Under the pieces are notes generated by a model. That model saw nothing but the letters and a program-made list of their open reading frames with translations, had not been told where the DNA came from and did no database searches. The translations under genes were made by a program, and so were the position numbers. From Sphingomonas sp. IC081 (GTDB lineage: Bacteria; Pseudomonadota; Alphaproteobacteria; Sphingomonadales; Sphingomonadaceae), in assembly GCF_006874585.1 (NCBI RefSeq), contig NZ_CP029761.1, positions 2,615,001 to 2,679,000 of the forward strand: 64,000 nt of DNA, given 5' to 3'. Shown one piece after another: positions 17,350 to 25,429 of the stretch (position 1 is its first letter; every line of letters begins with the position of its first letter).

Positions 17350-20300
17350 TCATTCCGCCGGGATCACCGCGTGGCTCTCGTGGTGCGGTTCCCTGGGCTT
17401 GCGCCGCAGGGCCGCCGCGAGCCTGCGGCAGACGACGTAGAAGGTGGGCGTGAACAGCAGGCCGAAGGCGGTAACGCCGGCCATGCCGAAGAACACCGCC
17501 GTACCCAGCGCCTGGCGAAGCTCGGCGCCGGCCCCGCTCGCGATCACCAGCGGCACCGCGCCGAGGATGAAGGCGAACGAGGTCATCAGGATCGGGCGCA
17601 GGCGGGTGCGGGCCGCATAGACGGCTGCCTCCACCGGCGAGTAGCCCCGCTCGTCCTCGGCCTGCTTGGCGAACTCGACCACAAGAATCGCGTTCTTGGC
17701 CGCCAGCGCGATCAGCACGACCAGACCGATCTGCGTCAGGATATTGTTGTCCATCCCGCGCAGGTTCACGCCCAGCATCGCCGCGAACAGGCACATCGGC
17801 ACGATCAGGATGATCGACAGCGGCAGGGTCAGGCTCTCGTACTGGGCGGCCAGGACCAGGAAGACGAACAGCACCGCCATGCCGAAGACGATCCCGGCGG
17901 TGTTGCCGGCCGTTGCCTGCTGGTAGGCGATACCCGTCCACTCACGGCCGTAGCCCGAGGGGAGCGTTTCGTCCGCCACCTTCTCCATCGTCGCCAGCGA
18001 CTGGCCCGAGGAGTAGCCCTTGCCGTAGCTGCCGTCGATTTCCACCGCCGGGTGCAGGTTGTAGCGCACCACGCGGTAGGGTCCGGTCTCGTCCTTGAAG
18101 GTCGCGACCGAGCCGACCGGCACCATCGCCCCCGAGTCGGAACGGGCCTTGAGGTTGGCGATGTCCGCCGTCGAGCCGCGATAGGGCGCATCGGCCTGTG
18201 CGGTCACGCGGTAGGTACGGCCGAGCAGGTTGAAGTCGTTGATGTAGGACGAACCGAGGTAGACCTGCATCGCTTCGAAGATCCTGGACGGCGAGACGCC
18301 CAGCATGTCGGCCTTGCGGCGGTCCACGTCGGCATAGACACGCGGGGTGTTCATGCTGAACAGGGTGTAGACCTGCTGGAGCTGCGGCTGCTGGTTGGCC
18401 TGCGCGATCAGCGCGCCGGCGGCCTTCTGGAGTTCACCCAGACCACGGCCTTCGTTGTCCTCCACGATCATGCGGTAACCGCCCGGGGGGACGATGCCGT
18501 TGATGGTCGGCGGCGGAATGACGAGGACCTGTGCCTTGTCGTAGCCTTTGATGGCTTCCTGCGCCTGCGCCATGATGCCTTCGTAAGTGACGCCGAGCTG
18601 CTTGCGCTCCTCGAAGCTCTTGAAGGGGAAGTAGATGGCGGCGGCATCGGGCGCTGCGGTCTGCGAGGGCCCATGGAAGCCCGCGAACATCACCGCGCCG
18701 CGCAGGCCCTTGATCGGCAGGATGCGCTTGGCGACTTCCTGCGTCACTTCGTCCGTGCGGCTGAGCGAGGAGCCCGGCGGCAGGAAGATCGCGGCGAGGA
18801 AGTAACCCTGGTCCTGCTGCGGGATGAAGCCGGTCGGCGTCGCCCAGAACATGCCCACGGTGGCGGCGATGAGGGCGGCATAAGTCGCCATCATCTTCAC
18901 CGGCGCCTTCACCAGCCTGAGCGTCAGCGCGGCATAGCGGTCGCTCATCCGGTCGAAGCCGTGGTTGAACTTGTCCGCGCCGCCTTGCAGCACCCGCTTC
19001 CAGCGCGGGGCATTGGCCGCAAGGCCGTGCTTGTCCTTCAGCAGCAGCGCGGCCAGCGCGGGCGAAAGCGTGAGCGAGAGCAGCAGCGAGATCGCGGTGG
19101 CCGTGGTGATGGTGACGGCGAACTGCTTGTAGAACTGCCCCGACATGCCGGTGATGAACAGCGTCGGCACAAACACCGCGCAGAGCACCAGGACGATGGC
19201 GATCAGCGCGCCGGTCACTTCGTCCATCGAGCGCCGGGCGGCCTCGATCGGCTTCATGCCTTCCTCGATATAACGCTCGACGTTCTCGACCACGACGATG
19301 GCGTCGTCGACGACGATACCGATCGCGAGGACAAGGCCGAACAGCGAGAGGTTGTTGAGCGAATAGCCGACCGCCGCGAGCATGATCGCGGTGCCGACCA
19401 GCGACACCGGGATCGCGATGATCGGAATCACCGCCGCGCGCCAGTTCTGGAGGAAGACAAGGATGACGAGCACGACGAGGATCACCGCCTCGAACAGCGT
19501 GTGATAGACCGCATCGATCGACTGGCCGATGAATTCGGTGGGGTTGTAGATCACCGAGTATTCCAGGCCCTTGGGGAAGGACTTGGCGACATCGTCCATC
19601 TCGGCGCGCACCGCCTTGGCAGCGTCGAGCGCGTTCGAGCCCGGGCGCTGCAGCACCGCGATCACGACGGTGGGCTTGCCCGAAAGGTAGGTGTTGGTGG
19701 TGTAGTCCTGCGCGCCCAGTTCGACCCGCGCGACGTCGCGCACGCGGACCTGACGGCCATCGGCATCGGTCCGCACGACGATGTCGCCGAACTGTTCGGG
19801 GGTGTTCAGGCGCCCCTGCATCTCGACGCCGACCTGGTAGGCATTGCCGCGATCGAACGGCGGCGCGCCGATCGAGCCGGACGAGACCTGCACGTTCTGC
19901 GCCTTCAGCGCGTCGACGATCTCGCCCGCCGTCAGGTTCATGGCGGCGGCCTTGTTCGGGTCGATCCAGATGCGCATGCCATAATCGCGCGAGCCGAACA
20001 GCTGCACGTCGCCCACGCCGTCCAGCCGCGCAAGGCGGTCCTTCACCTGCGTCAGCGCATAGTTCGACAGGTAGTCGCGGTTGAACGTGCCGTCCGGGGA
20101 CTGCAGGTTCACCACCATCAGGAAGTCGGGCGAGGTCTTGCGGGTGACGACACCCATCGCGCGCACCGCTTCGGGCAGGCGCGGCTCGGCCACGGCAACG
20201 CGGTTCTGCACGAGAACCTGCGCGGCATCGAGGTCGGTACCGATCTTGAAGGTGACGGTGATCGTCACCTTGCCGTCGCCGGTGGACTGCGAGGACATGT

Positions 20301-20535
20301 AGAGCATGTTGTCGACGCCGTTGATCTCCTGCTCGATGGGAGCAGCCACGGTGTCGGCAACGGTTTCGGCGGAAGCGCCGGGATATTGGGCGGTCACCGT
20401 CACCGTCGGGGGGACGATGTCGGGATACTGGCTGACCGGCAGGCCGAAGAACGCAAGCGCACCCACCACGGTGACAAGCACCGCGATGACGCCTGCGAAG
20501 ATCGGCCGGTCGATGAAGAACCGGGAAAATCGCAT
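17350..20535 (-). CDS. RND efflux inner-membrane pump, AcrB/MexB (HAE1) type
   Basis: This 1061-residue pump has the full HAE1 layout: an N-terminal helix (SRFFIDRPIFAGVIAVLVTV), porter-domain patterns (VTVTAQYPGASAETVADTVA), the proton-relay helix with Asp-Asp in LVLAIGIVVDDAIVVVENVE, and C-terminal GLVVLIALAAKNAILVVEFA containing the essential lysine. Length and motifs match AcrB, MexB and MtrD, which expel hydrophobic antibiotics, detergents and solvents. It follows the adaptor gene by 60 bp and its stop is close to the outer-membrane factor start. The operon is headed by a promoter carrying TetR-type operators, so induction by pump substrates is likely. Confidence 0.96.
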   Translation of the reverse strand: MRFSRFFIDRPIFAGVIAVLVTVVGALAFFGLPVSQYPDIVPPTVTVTAQYPGASAETVADTVAAPIEQEINGVDNMLYMSSQSTGDGKVTITVTFKIGTDLDAAQVLVQNRVAVAEPRLPEAVRAMGVVTRKTSPDFLMVVNLQSPDGTFNRDYLSNYALTQVKDRLARLDGVGDVQLFGSRDYGMRIWIDPNKAAAMNLTAGEIVDALKAQNVQVSSGSIGAPPFDRGNAYQVGVEMQGRLNTPEQFGDIVVRTDADGRQVRVRDVARVELGAQDYTTNTYLSGKPTVVIAVLQRPGSNALDAAKAVRAEMDDVAKSFPKGLEYSVIYNPTEFIGQSIDAVYHTLFEAVILVVLVILVFLQNWRAAVIPIIAIPVSLVGTAIMLAAVGYSLNNLSLFGLVLAIGIVVDDAIVVVENVERYIEEGMKPIEAARRSMDEVTGALIAIVLVLCAVFVPTLFITGMSGQFYKQFAVTITTATAISLLLSLTLSPALAALLLKDKHGLAANAPRWKRVLQGGADKFNHGFDRMSDRYAALTLRLVKAPVKMMATYAALIAATVGMFWATPTGFIPQQDQGYFLAAIFLPPGSSLSRTDEVTQEVAKRILPIKGLRGAVMFAGFHGPSQTAAPDAAAIYFPFKSFEERKQLGVTYEGIMAQAQEAIKGYDKAQVLVIPPPTINGIVPPGGYRMIVEDNEGRGLGELQKAAGALIAQANQQPQLQQVYTLFSMNTPRVYADVDRRKADMLGVSPSRIFEAMQVYLGSSYINDFNLLGRTYRVTAQADAPYRGSTADIANLKARSDSGAMVPVGSVATFKDETGPYRVVRYNLHPAVEIDGSYGKGYSSGQSLATMEKVADETLPSGYGREWTGIAYQQATAGNTAGIVFGMAVLFVFLVLAAQYESLTLPLSIILIVPMCLFAAMLGVNLRGMDNNILTQIGLVVLIALAAKNAILVVEFAKQAEDERGYSPVEAAVYAARTRLRPILMTSFAFILGAVPLVIASGAGAELRQALGTAVFFGMAGVTAFGLLFTPTFYVVCRRLAAALRRKPREPHHESHAVIPAE

Positions 20536-20595
20536 GGGAATATGCCCCTCTCACGGGGGACGGTCACGGAATGGACCGCCCCCCTGATGGGTGGA

Positions 20596-21906
20596 TCAAT
20601 GGGCGATAGTGGCCTGCGCCCGGACGGGCGCGATAGTGGCCTGCGCCGCGGCGGGCGAGCTGGGGCCGGAAGCGGCAGCGGCGGCCGCTGCCTTCATATC
20701 GGGCGCGATCTGGCCGCGACGGGTATTGACCTTGGCGCCGGCGACGGCAGCCTGATAGTTGGAGATGACCACGCGGTCGCTGGGGACCAGCCCCGCACGG
20801 ATCACCCGCAGACCGTCGACCAGCGGGCCGAGTTCGACCGGCTTGGCGGCAACGGTGCCGTCCTTGCCGACCGTCAGCACCACCTTGCGGGCCTGGTCGG
20901 ACTGGATCGCATCGTCGGGCACCAGCATGGCCGTGACGGTGCCGCCCTCGGCCAGACGCATGTTGCCGAACATGCCCGGCGTCAGGAAGCCGTCCTTGTT
21001 GTCGAGCACGGCGCGCACGCGGATCGTGCCCGAACGCGGGTCGAGCCCGTTGTCGGTGAAGTCCAGCTTGCCGTTCCAGCGGTAGGCCGTCTCGTCCTGC
21101 AGGCGGACCTGCACGTTCGCGGCGTCCTTGTGCTCGGCCTTTTCGCGCTGGGTCTTGAGGAACAGCGCTTCGGAGGCGTCGAAGGTGAAGTAGATCGGGC
21201 TGACCGCATTGATCGTGGTCAGCAGGCTGGCGCCGGTGCCGTTCTCGCCCGAGACGAGGTTGCCCACGTCCACCCGGCGGTCCGAGATGCGGCCCGAAAT
21301 CGGGGCACGCACGGTCGAGAACTCGACATCGAGCGCGCGCTGGCGCACCCGCGCCTGCGCGGCGGCCAGCTGGGCATCGGCCGCCCTCACCCGCGAGCGC
21401 AGCTGGTCGACCTCGCTGGCGGCCATCGCCTCGTCACCCTTGAGCCCGGCAACGCGCGCATAGTCCGAACGGGCGAGCGTCAGCGCCGCCTGCGCCGAGG
21501 CGACTTCGGCCTGGGCTTCGGCAAGCGCGGCACGGTAGGGACGCGGATCGACCACGAACAGCGCCTGTCCGGCCTGCACGAAGTCGCCGTCGCGGAACAG
21601 GATCCGGGTGACCGCGCCGGAAACGCGCGGACGCACTTCGACGGTCTTGCTGGGGGCGAAGCGGCCGACATAGTCGTCCCACTCGGTCACCTGCCGGACC
21701 AGCGGATTGGCGGCCTGCACCACGGCAGGCGGCATGGGGGCGGCATCGGCGGGGGCTTCGTGGAACAGCTTCCACCCCAGCCCCGCCACCGCGACCAGAG
21801 CGATGGCTCCGATCGCCATGTGGCGACCGCTCCCTCGCTTGCGGCCGGTGTCGCCGGGGGGCGTCGACACCGTGGCCGTTTCTTCCAGTTTTACAGGAGC
21901 ATTCAC
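20596..21906 (-). CDS. RND efflux periplasmic adaptor (AcrA/MexA family)
   Basis: A 436-residue membrane-fusion protein. A transmembrane anchor lies near residues 29-46, then the lipoyl half-motif RPRVSGAVTRILFRDGDFVQ, an alpha-hairpin (ALAEAQAEVASAQAALTLAR), the second lipoyl part and the beta-barrel domain (GMFGNMRLAEGG). It links the pump to the outer-membrane channel. The start is a GTG at 21906 overlapping the previous stop (GTGA), a coupled start. The C-terminal tail repeats AQATIA twice, reflecting an 18-bp direct repeat in the DNA near 20602-20646. It has no lipobox, unlike AcrA/MexA, so it is anchored by a helix. Confidence 0.93.
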   Translation of the reverse strand: MNAPVKLEETATVSTPPGDTGRKRGSGRHMAIGAIALVAVAGLGWKLFHEAPADAAPMPPAVVQAANPLVRQVTEWDDYVGRFAPSKTVEVRPRVSGAVTRILFRDGDFVQAGQALFVVDPRPYRAALAEAQAEVASAQAALTLARSDYARVAGLKGDEAMAASEVDQLRSRVRAADAQLAAAQARVRQRALDVEFSTVRAPISGRISDRRVDVGNLVSGENGTGASLLTTINAVSPIYFTFDASEALFLKTQREKAEHKDAANVQVRLQDETAYRWNGKLDFTDNGLDPRSGTIRVRAVLDNKDGFLTPGMFGNMRLAEGGTVTAMLVPDDAIQSDQARKVVLTVGKDGTVAAKPVELGPLVDGLRVIRAGLVPSDRVVISNYQAAVAGAKVNTRRGQIAPDMKAAAAAAASGPSSPAAAQATIAPVRAQATIAH

Positions 21907-22301
21907 GCAGCAAGTCTCCGGACCGGGGCGCGGCTGCGCCCGATGAAATCGATGACGGCGCCGACCTTGGCTTCGCTGTGACCCGCAGCTTCAGCCTCGC
22001 GGATCGCCGAGACCGGCAGGGTGTAACCATGGTGCCAGGCCCGGACGGCCAGTTGCCGCAGCGCTTCCAGCTGCTCGTTGGCGAGCATCCGGGAGGGCGG
22101 CGTCGGGCCCAGGATCAGGCGGGCGAGCCAGCGGCGCGGGCGCTGCGGGATCAGGCTGTTCAGCCCGTCCTCGCGCGCCAGTTCAACGACGCGGCGTTCG
22201 AGCCGGCTCAGCAGGCTTTCGGCGGGCATGCTGGGGGCCGGATTGGAATTTGCGACGGGCAGCGCGGTGTGCGCTGCATCGGAAAAATCGATGAAGGCCA
22301 T
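21903..22301 (-). CDS. small protein of unknown function leading the RND operon
   Basis: This 132-residue, arginine-rich soluble protein (MAFIDFSDAAHTALP...) has no signal peptide or membrane helix. I recognise no family. It has a basic, helical middle (LLSRLERRVVELAREDGLN) and RPRRWLARLILG, with AIREAEAAGHSEAKVGAVID near the end. It is the first gene of the RND operon, with AGGGAG before its ATG, and overlaps the adaptor GTG by 4 bp, so it is certainly co-translated with the pump. A regulatory or accessory role is possible, but no function can be assigned. Confidence 0.75.
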   Translation of the reverse strand: MAFIDFSDAAHTALPVANSNPAPSMPAESLLSRLERRVVELAREDGLNSLIPQRPRRWLARLILGPTPPSRMLANEQLEALRQLAVRAWHHGYTLPVSAIREAEAAGHSEAKVGAVIDFIGRSRAPVRRLAA

Positions 22302-22562
22302 GTTTGTGCTCCCTGAAAAGGAACCGACGCGCGCCCTCGGGACAGGAGGGGGAGGTTAAGGGCGCGCGCCGGCGTGCTCCGATGCAAGGGGCATCGGAAA
22401 GTCTTTGGACGCAGACCGGCACCGCGCGGAGACAGGGCTCCGCAGCGCCGGCTGCTTTCGGTTATTCTATGGAGCCGCCCGCGGGGGGGTCGGGCGGCGC
22501 CGGGGAGGAACTCCGGCCCCGATCTCCCGTCTGTGCGGCGAGTCGGCTATGCCCTCGTTCTG
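22302..22562 (-). promoter_or_regulatory. long untranslated leader of the RND operon
   Basis: About 260 bases lie between the proposed RND promoter and the first start codon, with no credible ORF on the minus strand. It contains a perfect stem CCGATGC-N5-GCATCGG (about 22379-22397) and GC-rich segments that could fold, leaving room for attenuation or RNA-level control. No known riboswitch class is recognised. Confidence 0.35.
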
Positions 22563-22622
22563 TACCGATTGGTATATATAGCGGTACAGAAATCGTCAAG
22601 CGGTTTTCTGTACCGCTCGGTA
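22563..22622 (-). promoter_or_regulatory. RND operon promoter with two TetR-type operators
   Basis: On the minus strand TTGACG (22599-22594) and TATACC (22576-22571) are spaced by 17 bp, a strong promoter. Palindrome TACCGATTGGTA (22563-22574) covers the -10 and start region, and TACCGCTCGGTA (22611-22622) lies just upstream of the -35. A further perfect inverted repeat, GCGGTACAGAAA/TTTCTGTACCGC (22581-22592 and 22605-22616), brackets the -35. The same 12-mer type occurs at the tetR start (23396-23407), so the adjacent TetR protein is the likely repressor of both. Confidence 0.75.
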
Positions 22623-22695
22623 AAATTAGGTGCAACGCAGCAATTTCAAGGGCGTGAACGGTGGGTGAATGAAATTTTTTCGCGGCCCTGGTTTG

Positions 22696-22764
22696 GAAAT
22701 GCGCTTTCAGCGCATTTCGTGGGGGAGTGGGCCGGCGCCGCCGAAATCCGTCTTCGGCGGATTT
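22696..22764. repeat. two palindromic hairpins downstream of tetR
   Basis: GAAATGCGC-N5-GCGCATTTC (22696-22718) and AAATCCG-N7-CGGATTT (22744-22764) lie just after the tetR stop on its strand. They can act as transcription terminators for tetR, though neither has a clean T tract on that strand. Similar hairpins occur on the other side of tetR (23513-23572). Confidence 0.55.
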
Positions 22765-22775
22765 TCAGACGAATC

Positions 22776-23396
22776 TTACTTGCCCGGCCACATGGCGAGG
22801 AAGGTATCGACCACGCCCTTCGCTTCCTGCGTGCAGGCACCGCCCTGCGCCTTCACCGACATGCCCTGCAGCACGGTCATCAGGCAATGGGCCAGCGAAC
22901 GGGGATCGACGGCATCGGGCAGGTCGCCCTCGTCCTTGGCACGCTCGAAACGCGCGATCAGCGAGTCTTCGGTTGCCAGCCGGCGCGCCACCACGAAGTC
23001 GCGGATGGAGGCATCCTCCATCGTGCAGGCCACGGTGGAGATCACGCTGAGGCATCCGTTCGGATCGTTGCCGCCGCCGCCGCAGTGAGTCGTGATCGCG
23101 CCGTTGAGCAGGCGCTCGGCCACGCCGCGCGCGGTCGGCGCTTCCAGCGCCTTGCCGACATAGGCCAGCTTGTCGCGCTCGTAGAGGTCGAGCGCCTTCT
23201 TGAAAAGCGCCTCCTTGTTCCCGAAACAGGCATAGAGGCTGGGCTTGGTGATGCCCATCGCCTCGGTCAGCTCGGCCATCGACGCGCCTTCGTAACCACG
23301 CTGCCAGAACACGCGCAGAGCCGAGGTAAGCGCCTGTTCCGGATCGAATTCACGCGGGCGACCACGCGGGGCGGCAATGGAGTCGGAGCATTTCAT
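22776..23396 (-). CDS. TetR/AcrR-family repressor, probable regulator of the RND pump
   Basis: From the ATG at 23396 this is a 206-residue regulator: helix-turn-helix at about 14-60 (EQALTSALRVFWQRGYEGAS, then MAELTEAMGITKPSLYACFGNKEALF) and a C-terminal ligand domain, the normal TetR size. It is encoded upstream of the RND operon in the same direction, and both promoters carry the same TACCG-N2-CGGTA palindrome, so it very likely represses the pump and itself until a drug or metabolite binds. An upstream GTG at 23420 would add eight residues but would place the operator inside the coding region. The promoter position suggests an almost leaderless transcript from 23396. The ligand is unknown. 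Confidence 0.9.
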   Translation of the reverse strand: MKCSDSIAAPRGRPREFDPEQALTSALRVFWQRGYEGASMAELTEAMGITKPSLYACFGNKEALFKKALDLYERDKLAYVGKALEAPTARGVAERLLNGAITTHCGGGGNDPNGCLSVISTVACTMEDASIRDFVVARRLATEDSLIARFERAKDEGDLPDAVDPRSLAHCLMTVLQGMSVKAQGGACTQEAKGVVDTFLAMWPGK

Positions 23397-23434
23397 ACCG
23401 GTCGGTATATAGTTATCCACACCCGCCCCGTCCA
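23395..23434 (-). promoter_or_regulatory. tetR promoter and autoregulatory operator
   Basis: Palindrome ATACCG-GT-CGGTAT (23395-23408) overlaps the tetR start codon. TATATA (23411-23406) and TGGACG (23434-23429), 17 bp apart, form a plausible promoter whose start would fall 2-3 bases before the ATG. The operator would thus block tetR transcription directly. Confidence 0.6.
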
Positions 23435-23512
23435 GTGGCGTGCGAGATATGATAGGTCATAACCGGGTGCAAAGGGCGCAAACACCCTCCCCCGCAACGC
23501 TTCGTCAGTCTG

Positions 23513-23572
23513 ATCCGAAACGGCGTTTCGGATGGTTCGGCACCGAACCGAAATTCGCTCTTCCGCGAATTT
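23513..23572. repeat. three adjacent perfect hairpins downstream of the Lrp gene
   Basis: ATCCGAAAC-GGC-GTTTCGGAT (23513-23533), GGTTCGG-CA-CCGAACC (23534-23549) and AAATTCGC-N6-GCGAATTT (23551-23572) follow one another almost without gaps. They lie after the Lrp stop and before the tetR promoter, so termination and insulation are the likely role. The third resembles the hairpin at 22744-22764 in its AAAT...TCTTC...ATTT layout. Confidence 0.7.
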
Positions 23573-23584
23573 CCAATAAGACTC

Positions 23585-24058
23585 CTACAGATGGTCCAGC
23601 GGCAATGCGGTAGTGAACTTGATCTCCGAGAGCGCGACCATCGAGTTGATTTCCTGCACCCCGGGCACTTGCGAGAGTTTCTCGAAAAAGAACCGCTCGT
23701 AAGCCTCGATGTCCTCGGTGACGATGCGCAGCATGAAGTCCACCGACCCCATCAGCACGTAGCAGTCGAGCACTTCGGGAAAGGCGTTCATGGCATCGGC
23801 GAACTGCGACAGGTTGGCGCGGCCATGCGCGGTCAGCTTCACTTGCGCAAACACTTGCGCGCGCAGGCCGATCTTGCGCCGGTCGAGCACGCAGACCTCG
23901 CTGCGGATATAGCCTTCGTCCTTGAGCCGCTGGATGCGCCGCCAGCACGGCGCCTGCGACAGGCCGATCTCCTGCGCGATGTCGGCCGAGGAGCGCGAGG
24001 CATCGACCTGGAGAATCGCCAGGATCTTCTTTTCGTACTCATCGAGCCCGCTTGACAT
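23585..24058 (-). CDS. Lrp/AsnC-family transcriptional regulator
   Basis: A 157-residue Lrp-type protein with an N-terminal winged helix (LDEYEKKILAILQVDASRSS, IAQEIGLSQAPCWRRIQRLK) and a C-terminal RAM ligand domain (GSVDFMLRIVTEDIEAYERF). The ATG at 24058 is chosen because the sequence upstream to 24112 is AT-rich non-coding DNA. It is divergent from leucine dehydrogenase across a 133-bp AT-rich gap, the arrangement of BkdR/Lrp regulators that respond to branched-chain amino acids. It probably activates that gene in response to leucine or a related amino acid; this is inference from context. Confidence 0.92.
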   Translation of the reverse strand: MSSGLDEYEKKILAILQVDASRSSADIAQEIGLSQAPCWRRIQRLKDEGYIRSEVCVLDRRKIGLRAQVFAQVKLTAHGRANLSQFADAMNAFPEVLDCYVLMGSVDFMLRIVTEDIEAYERFFFEKLSQVPGVQEINSMVALSEIKFTTALPLDHL

Positions 24059-24191
24059 ATTCAATTCCAAAATTTCACATTCACCGAATAGATGACGCCA
24101 TACATAGCGCATTTACCGGCAAATTCGCAATTTTTATCAGGCCAAACACTGCTATTTCCAACGCTCCCCCAAAGTGAGGACGACAACGGAA

Positions 24192-25241
24192 ATGGTGAAC
24201 ACGCTGGATTGCGAACTGGGTGAACAGTTCGTGGTGATCGACGACCCCGAAAGCGGCGCGAAGGGCGTGATTGCCATTCATTCGACCTCGCTTGGCCCGG
24301 CGGCGGGCGGCTGCCGTTTCTGGAACTATGCCGATCAGGACGCACTGGCGACCGACGCCCTGCGCCTTGCCCGCGGCATGACCTACAAGAACGCGATTGC
24401 CGGACTGCCCTTCGGCGGCGGCAAGGCCGTGCTCCAGCGCCCCGAAGGCAGCTTCGACCGCGCCGCCATGTTCCGCGCCTTCGGCCGTGCGGTCGAGAAG
24501 CTGGGCGGCCAGTACGTGACCGCGGAAGACGTCGGCACCACCATCGCCGACATGCGCGCGATTGCCGAGGAAACCCGCCACGTTGCAGGGCTCGACAAGA
24601 AGCCGGGCTTTGCCGGCGGCGACCCCTCGCCCTGGACCGCGCTCGGCATCTTCAAGTCGATGCAGGCCGCCGCGCGCGTGAGCCTGGGCTCGGACGTGCG
24701 CGGGCTGACCGTGGCACTGCAGGGCACCGGCAATGTCGGTTCGCACCTGGCCGAGCTGCTGCATGAAGCCGGCGCCAGGCTGGTCCTTGCCGACGCCGAT
24801 CCGGCCCGCGCCGAGGCGCTTGCCGCCAGGTTCGGTGGCCGCGTGGTCGCGCCCGACGAGATCCTCGCCGCCGAAGCCGAGATCTTCGCCCCCTGTGCGC
24901 TGGGCGCGGTGCTGAACGAACAGACCATCCCGGTGCTGCGCGCCCGCCTCGTCTGCGGCGGCGCCAACAACCAGCTCGCCACCGAACTGGACGGCGCGCG
25001 CCTGGCCGAACGCGGCATCGCCTATGCGCCGGACTACGTGGTCAACGCGGGCGGCATCATCAACGTGGTGGCCGAATACCTCGGTGAGACCGAAGACCAG
25101 GTCGGCGGCCGTATCGACCTGATCGCCGAGCGCCTGGGCGAAATCCTCGCCACGGCCGAGAGCGAAGGCCGTCCGAGCCATGTCGTCGCCGACGAGATGG
25201 CCCAGCAACTGGTCGCGCGCGGCCGTCTGGTCGCAGCGTAA
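24192..25241 (+). CDS. ldh: leucine (Glu/Leu/Phe/Val family) dehydrogenase
   Basis: This 349-residue amino-acid dehydrogenase carries the glycine-rich substrate loop GPAAGGCRFW, Lys66 in MTYKNAIAG and the catalytic Lys78 in PFGGGKAV, then the NAD fold with ALQGTGNVGSHLAELL. It deaminates leucine, valine or isoleucine to 2-oxo acids with NAD+. The ATG at 24192 gives the usual N-terminus; a GTG at 24174 would add six residues. An Lrp regulator is divergent, and isovaleryl-CoA dehydrogenase, the later leucine step, lies 12 kb away in the same window. A GC-rich hairpin follows the stop. Preference for leucine over phenylalanine is likely but not certain. Confidence 0.9.
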   Translation: MVNTLDCELGEQFVVIDDPESGAKGVIAIHSTSLGPAAGGCRFWNYADQDALATDALRLARGMTYKNAIAGLPFGGGKAVLQRPEGSFDRAAMFRAFGRAVEKLGGQYVTAEDVGTTIADMRAIAEETRHVAGLDKKPGFAGGDPSPWTALGIFKSMQAAARVSLGSDVRGLTVALQGTGNVGSHLAELLHEAGARLVLADADPARAEALAARFGGRVVAPDEILAAEAEIFAPCALGAVLNEQTIPVLRARLVCGGANNQLATELDGARLAERGIAYAPDYVVNAGGIINVVAEYLGETEDQVGGRIDLIAERLGEILATAESEGRPSHVVADEMAQQLVARGRLVAA

Positions 25242-25250
25242 GATTGAGTC

Positions 25251-25277
25251 TGGGGCGGGGCCAAGTGCCCTGCCCCA
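25251..25277 (+). terminator. probable terminator of the leucine dehydrogenase gene
   Basis: TGGGGC-G-GGGC and GCCC-T-GCCCCA pair around a CAAGT loop, 9 bp after the stop, followed by ACATCTTT. The stem has one internal mismatch and the T tract is weak. Confidence 0.55.
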
Positions 25278-25318
25278 ACATCTTTCGGCCTTTTAGGCCA
25301 ACCTCCCCGAATACGCTT

Positions 25319-25401
25319 CGTCGCCCCGCGAAGGCGGGGGCCCCGCTTTCTTTCGCCCCGCCGCAAGAACAAGCGGGATCCCCGCCTTCGCGGGGATGAC
25401 G
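25319..25401. repeat. REP-like GC-rich inverted repeat, copy 1
   Basis: Outer arms CGTCGCCCCGCGAAGGCGGGG and CCCCGCCTTCGCGGGGATGACG flank a less conserved centre. The same unit, GTCATCCCCGCGAAGGCGGGGATCC-like, occurs again at 28335-28423. It is an extragenic palindrome lying between two convergent genes; no protein is encoded. Confidence 0.8.
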
Positions 25402-25429
25402 GAATAGAGAGTGGGATGTTGGGCTCCGT

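Noticed and set aside
17371..21981. A 1536-codon open frame on the plus strand opposite the RND operon
   Set aside because: It is antisense to three clearly recognisable pump genes, is His/Arg/Asp-rich low-complexity sequence, and resembles no protein. It is a by-product of high GC.
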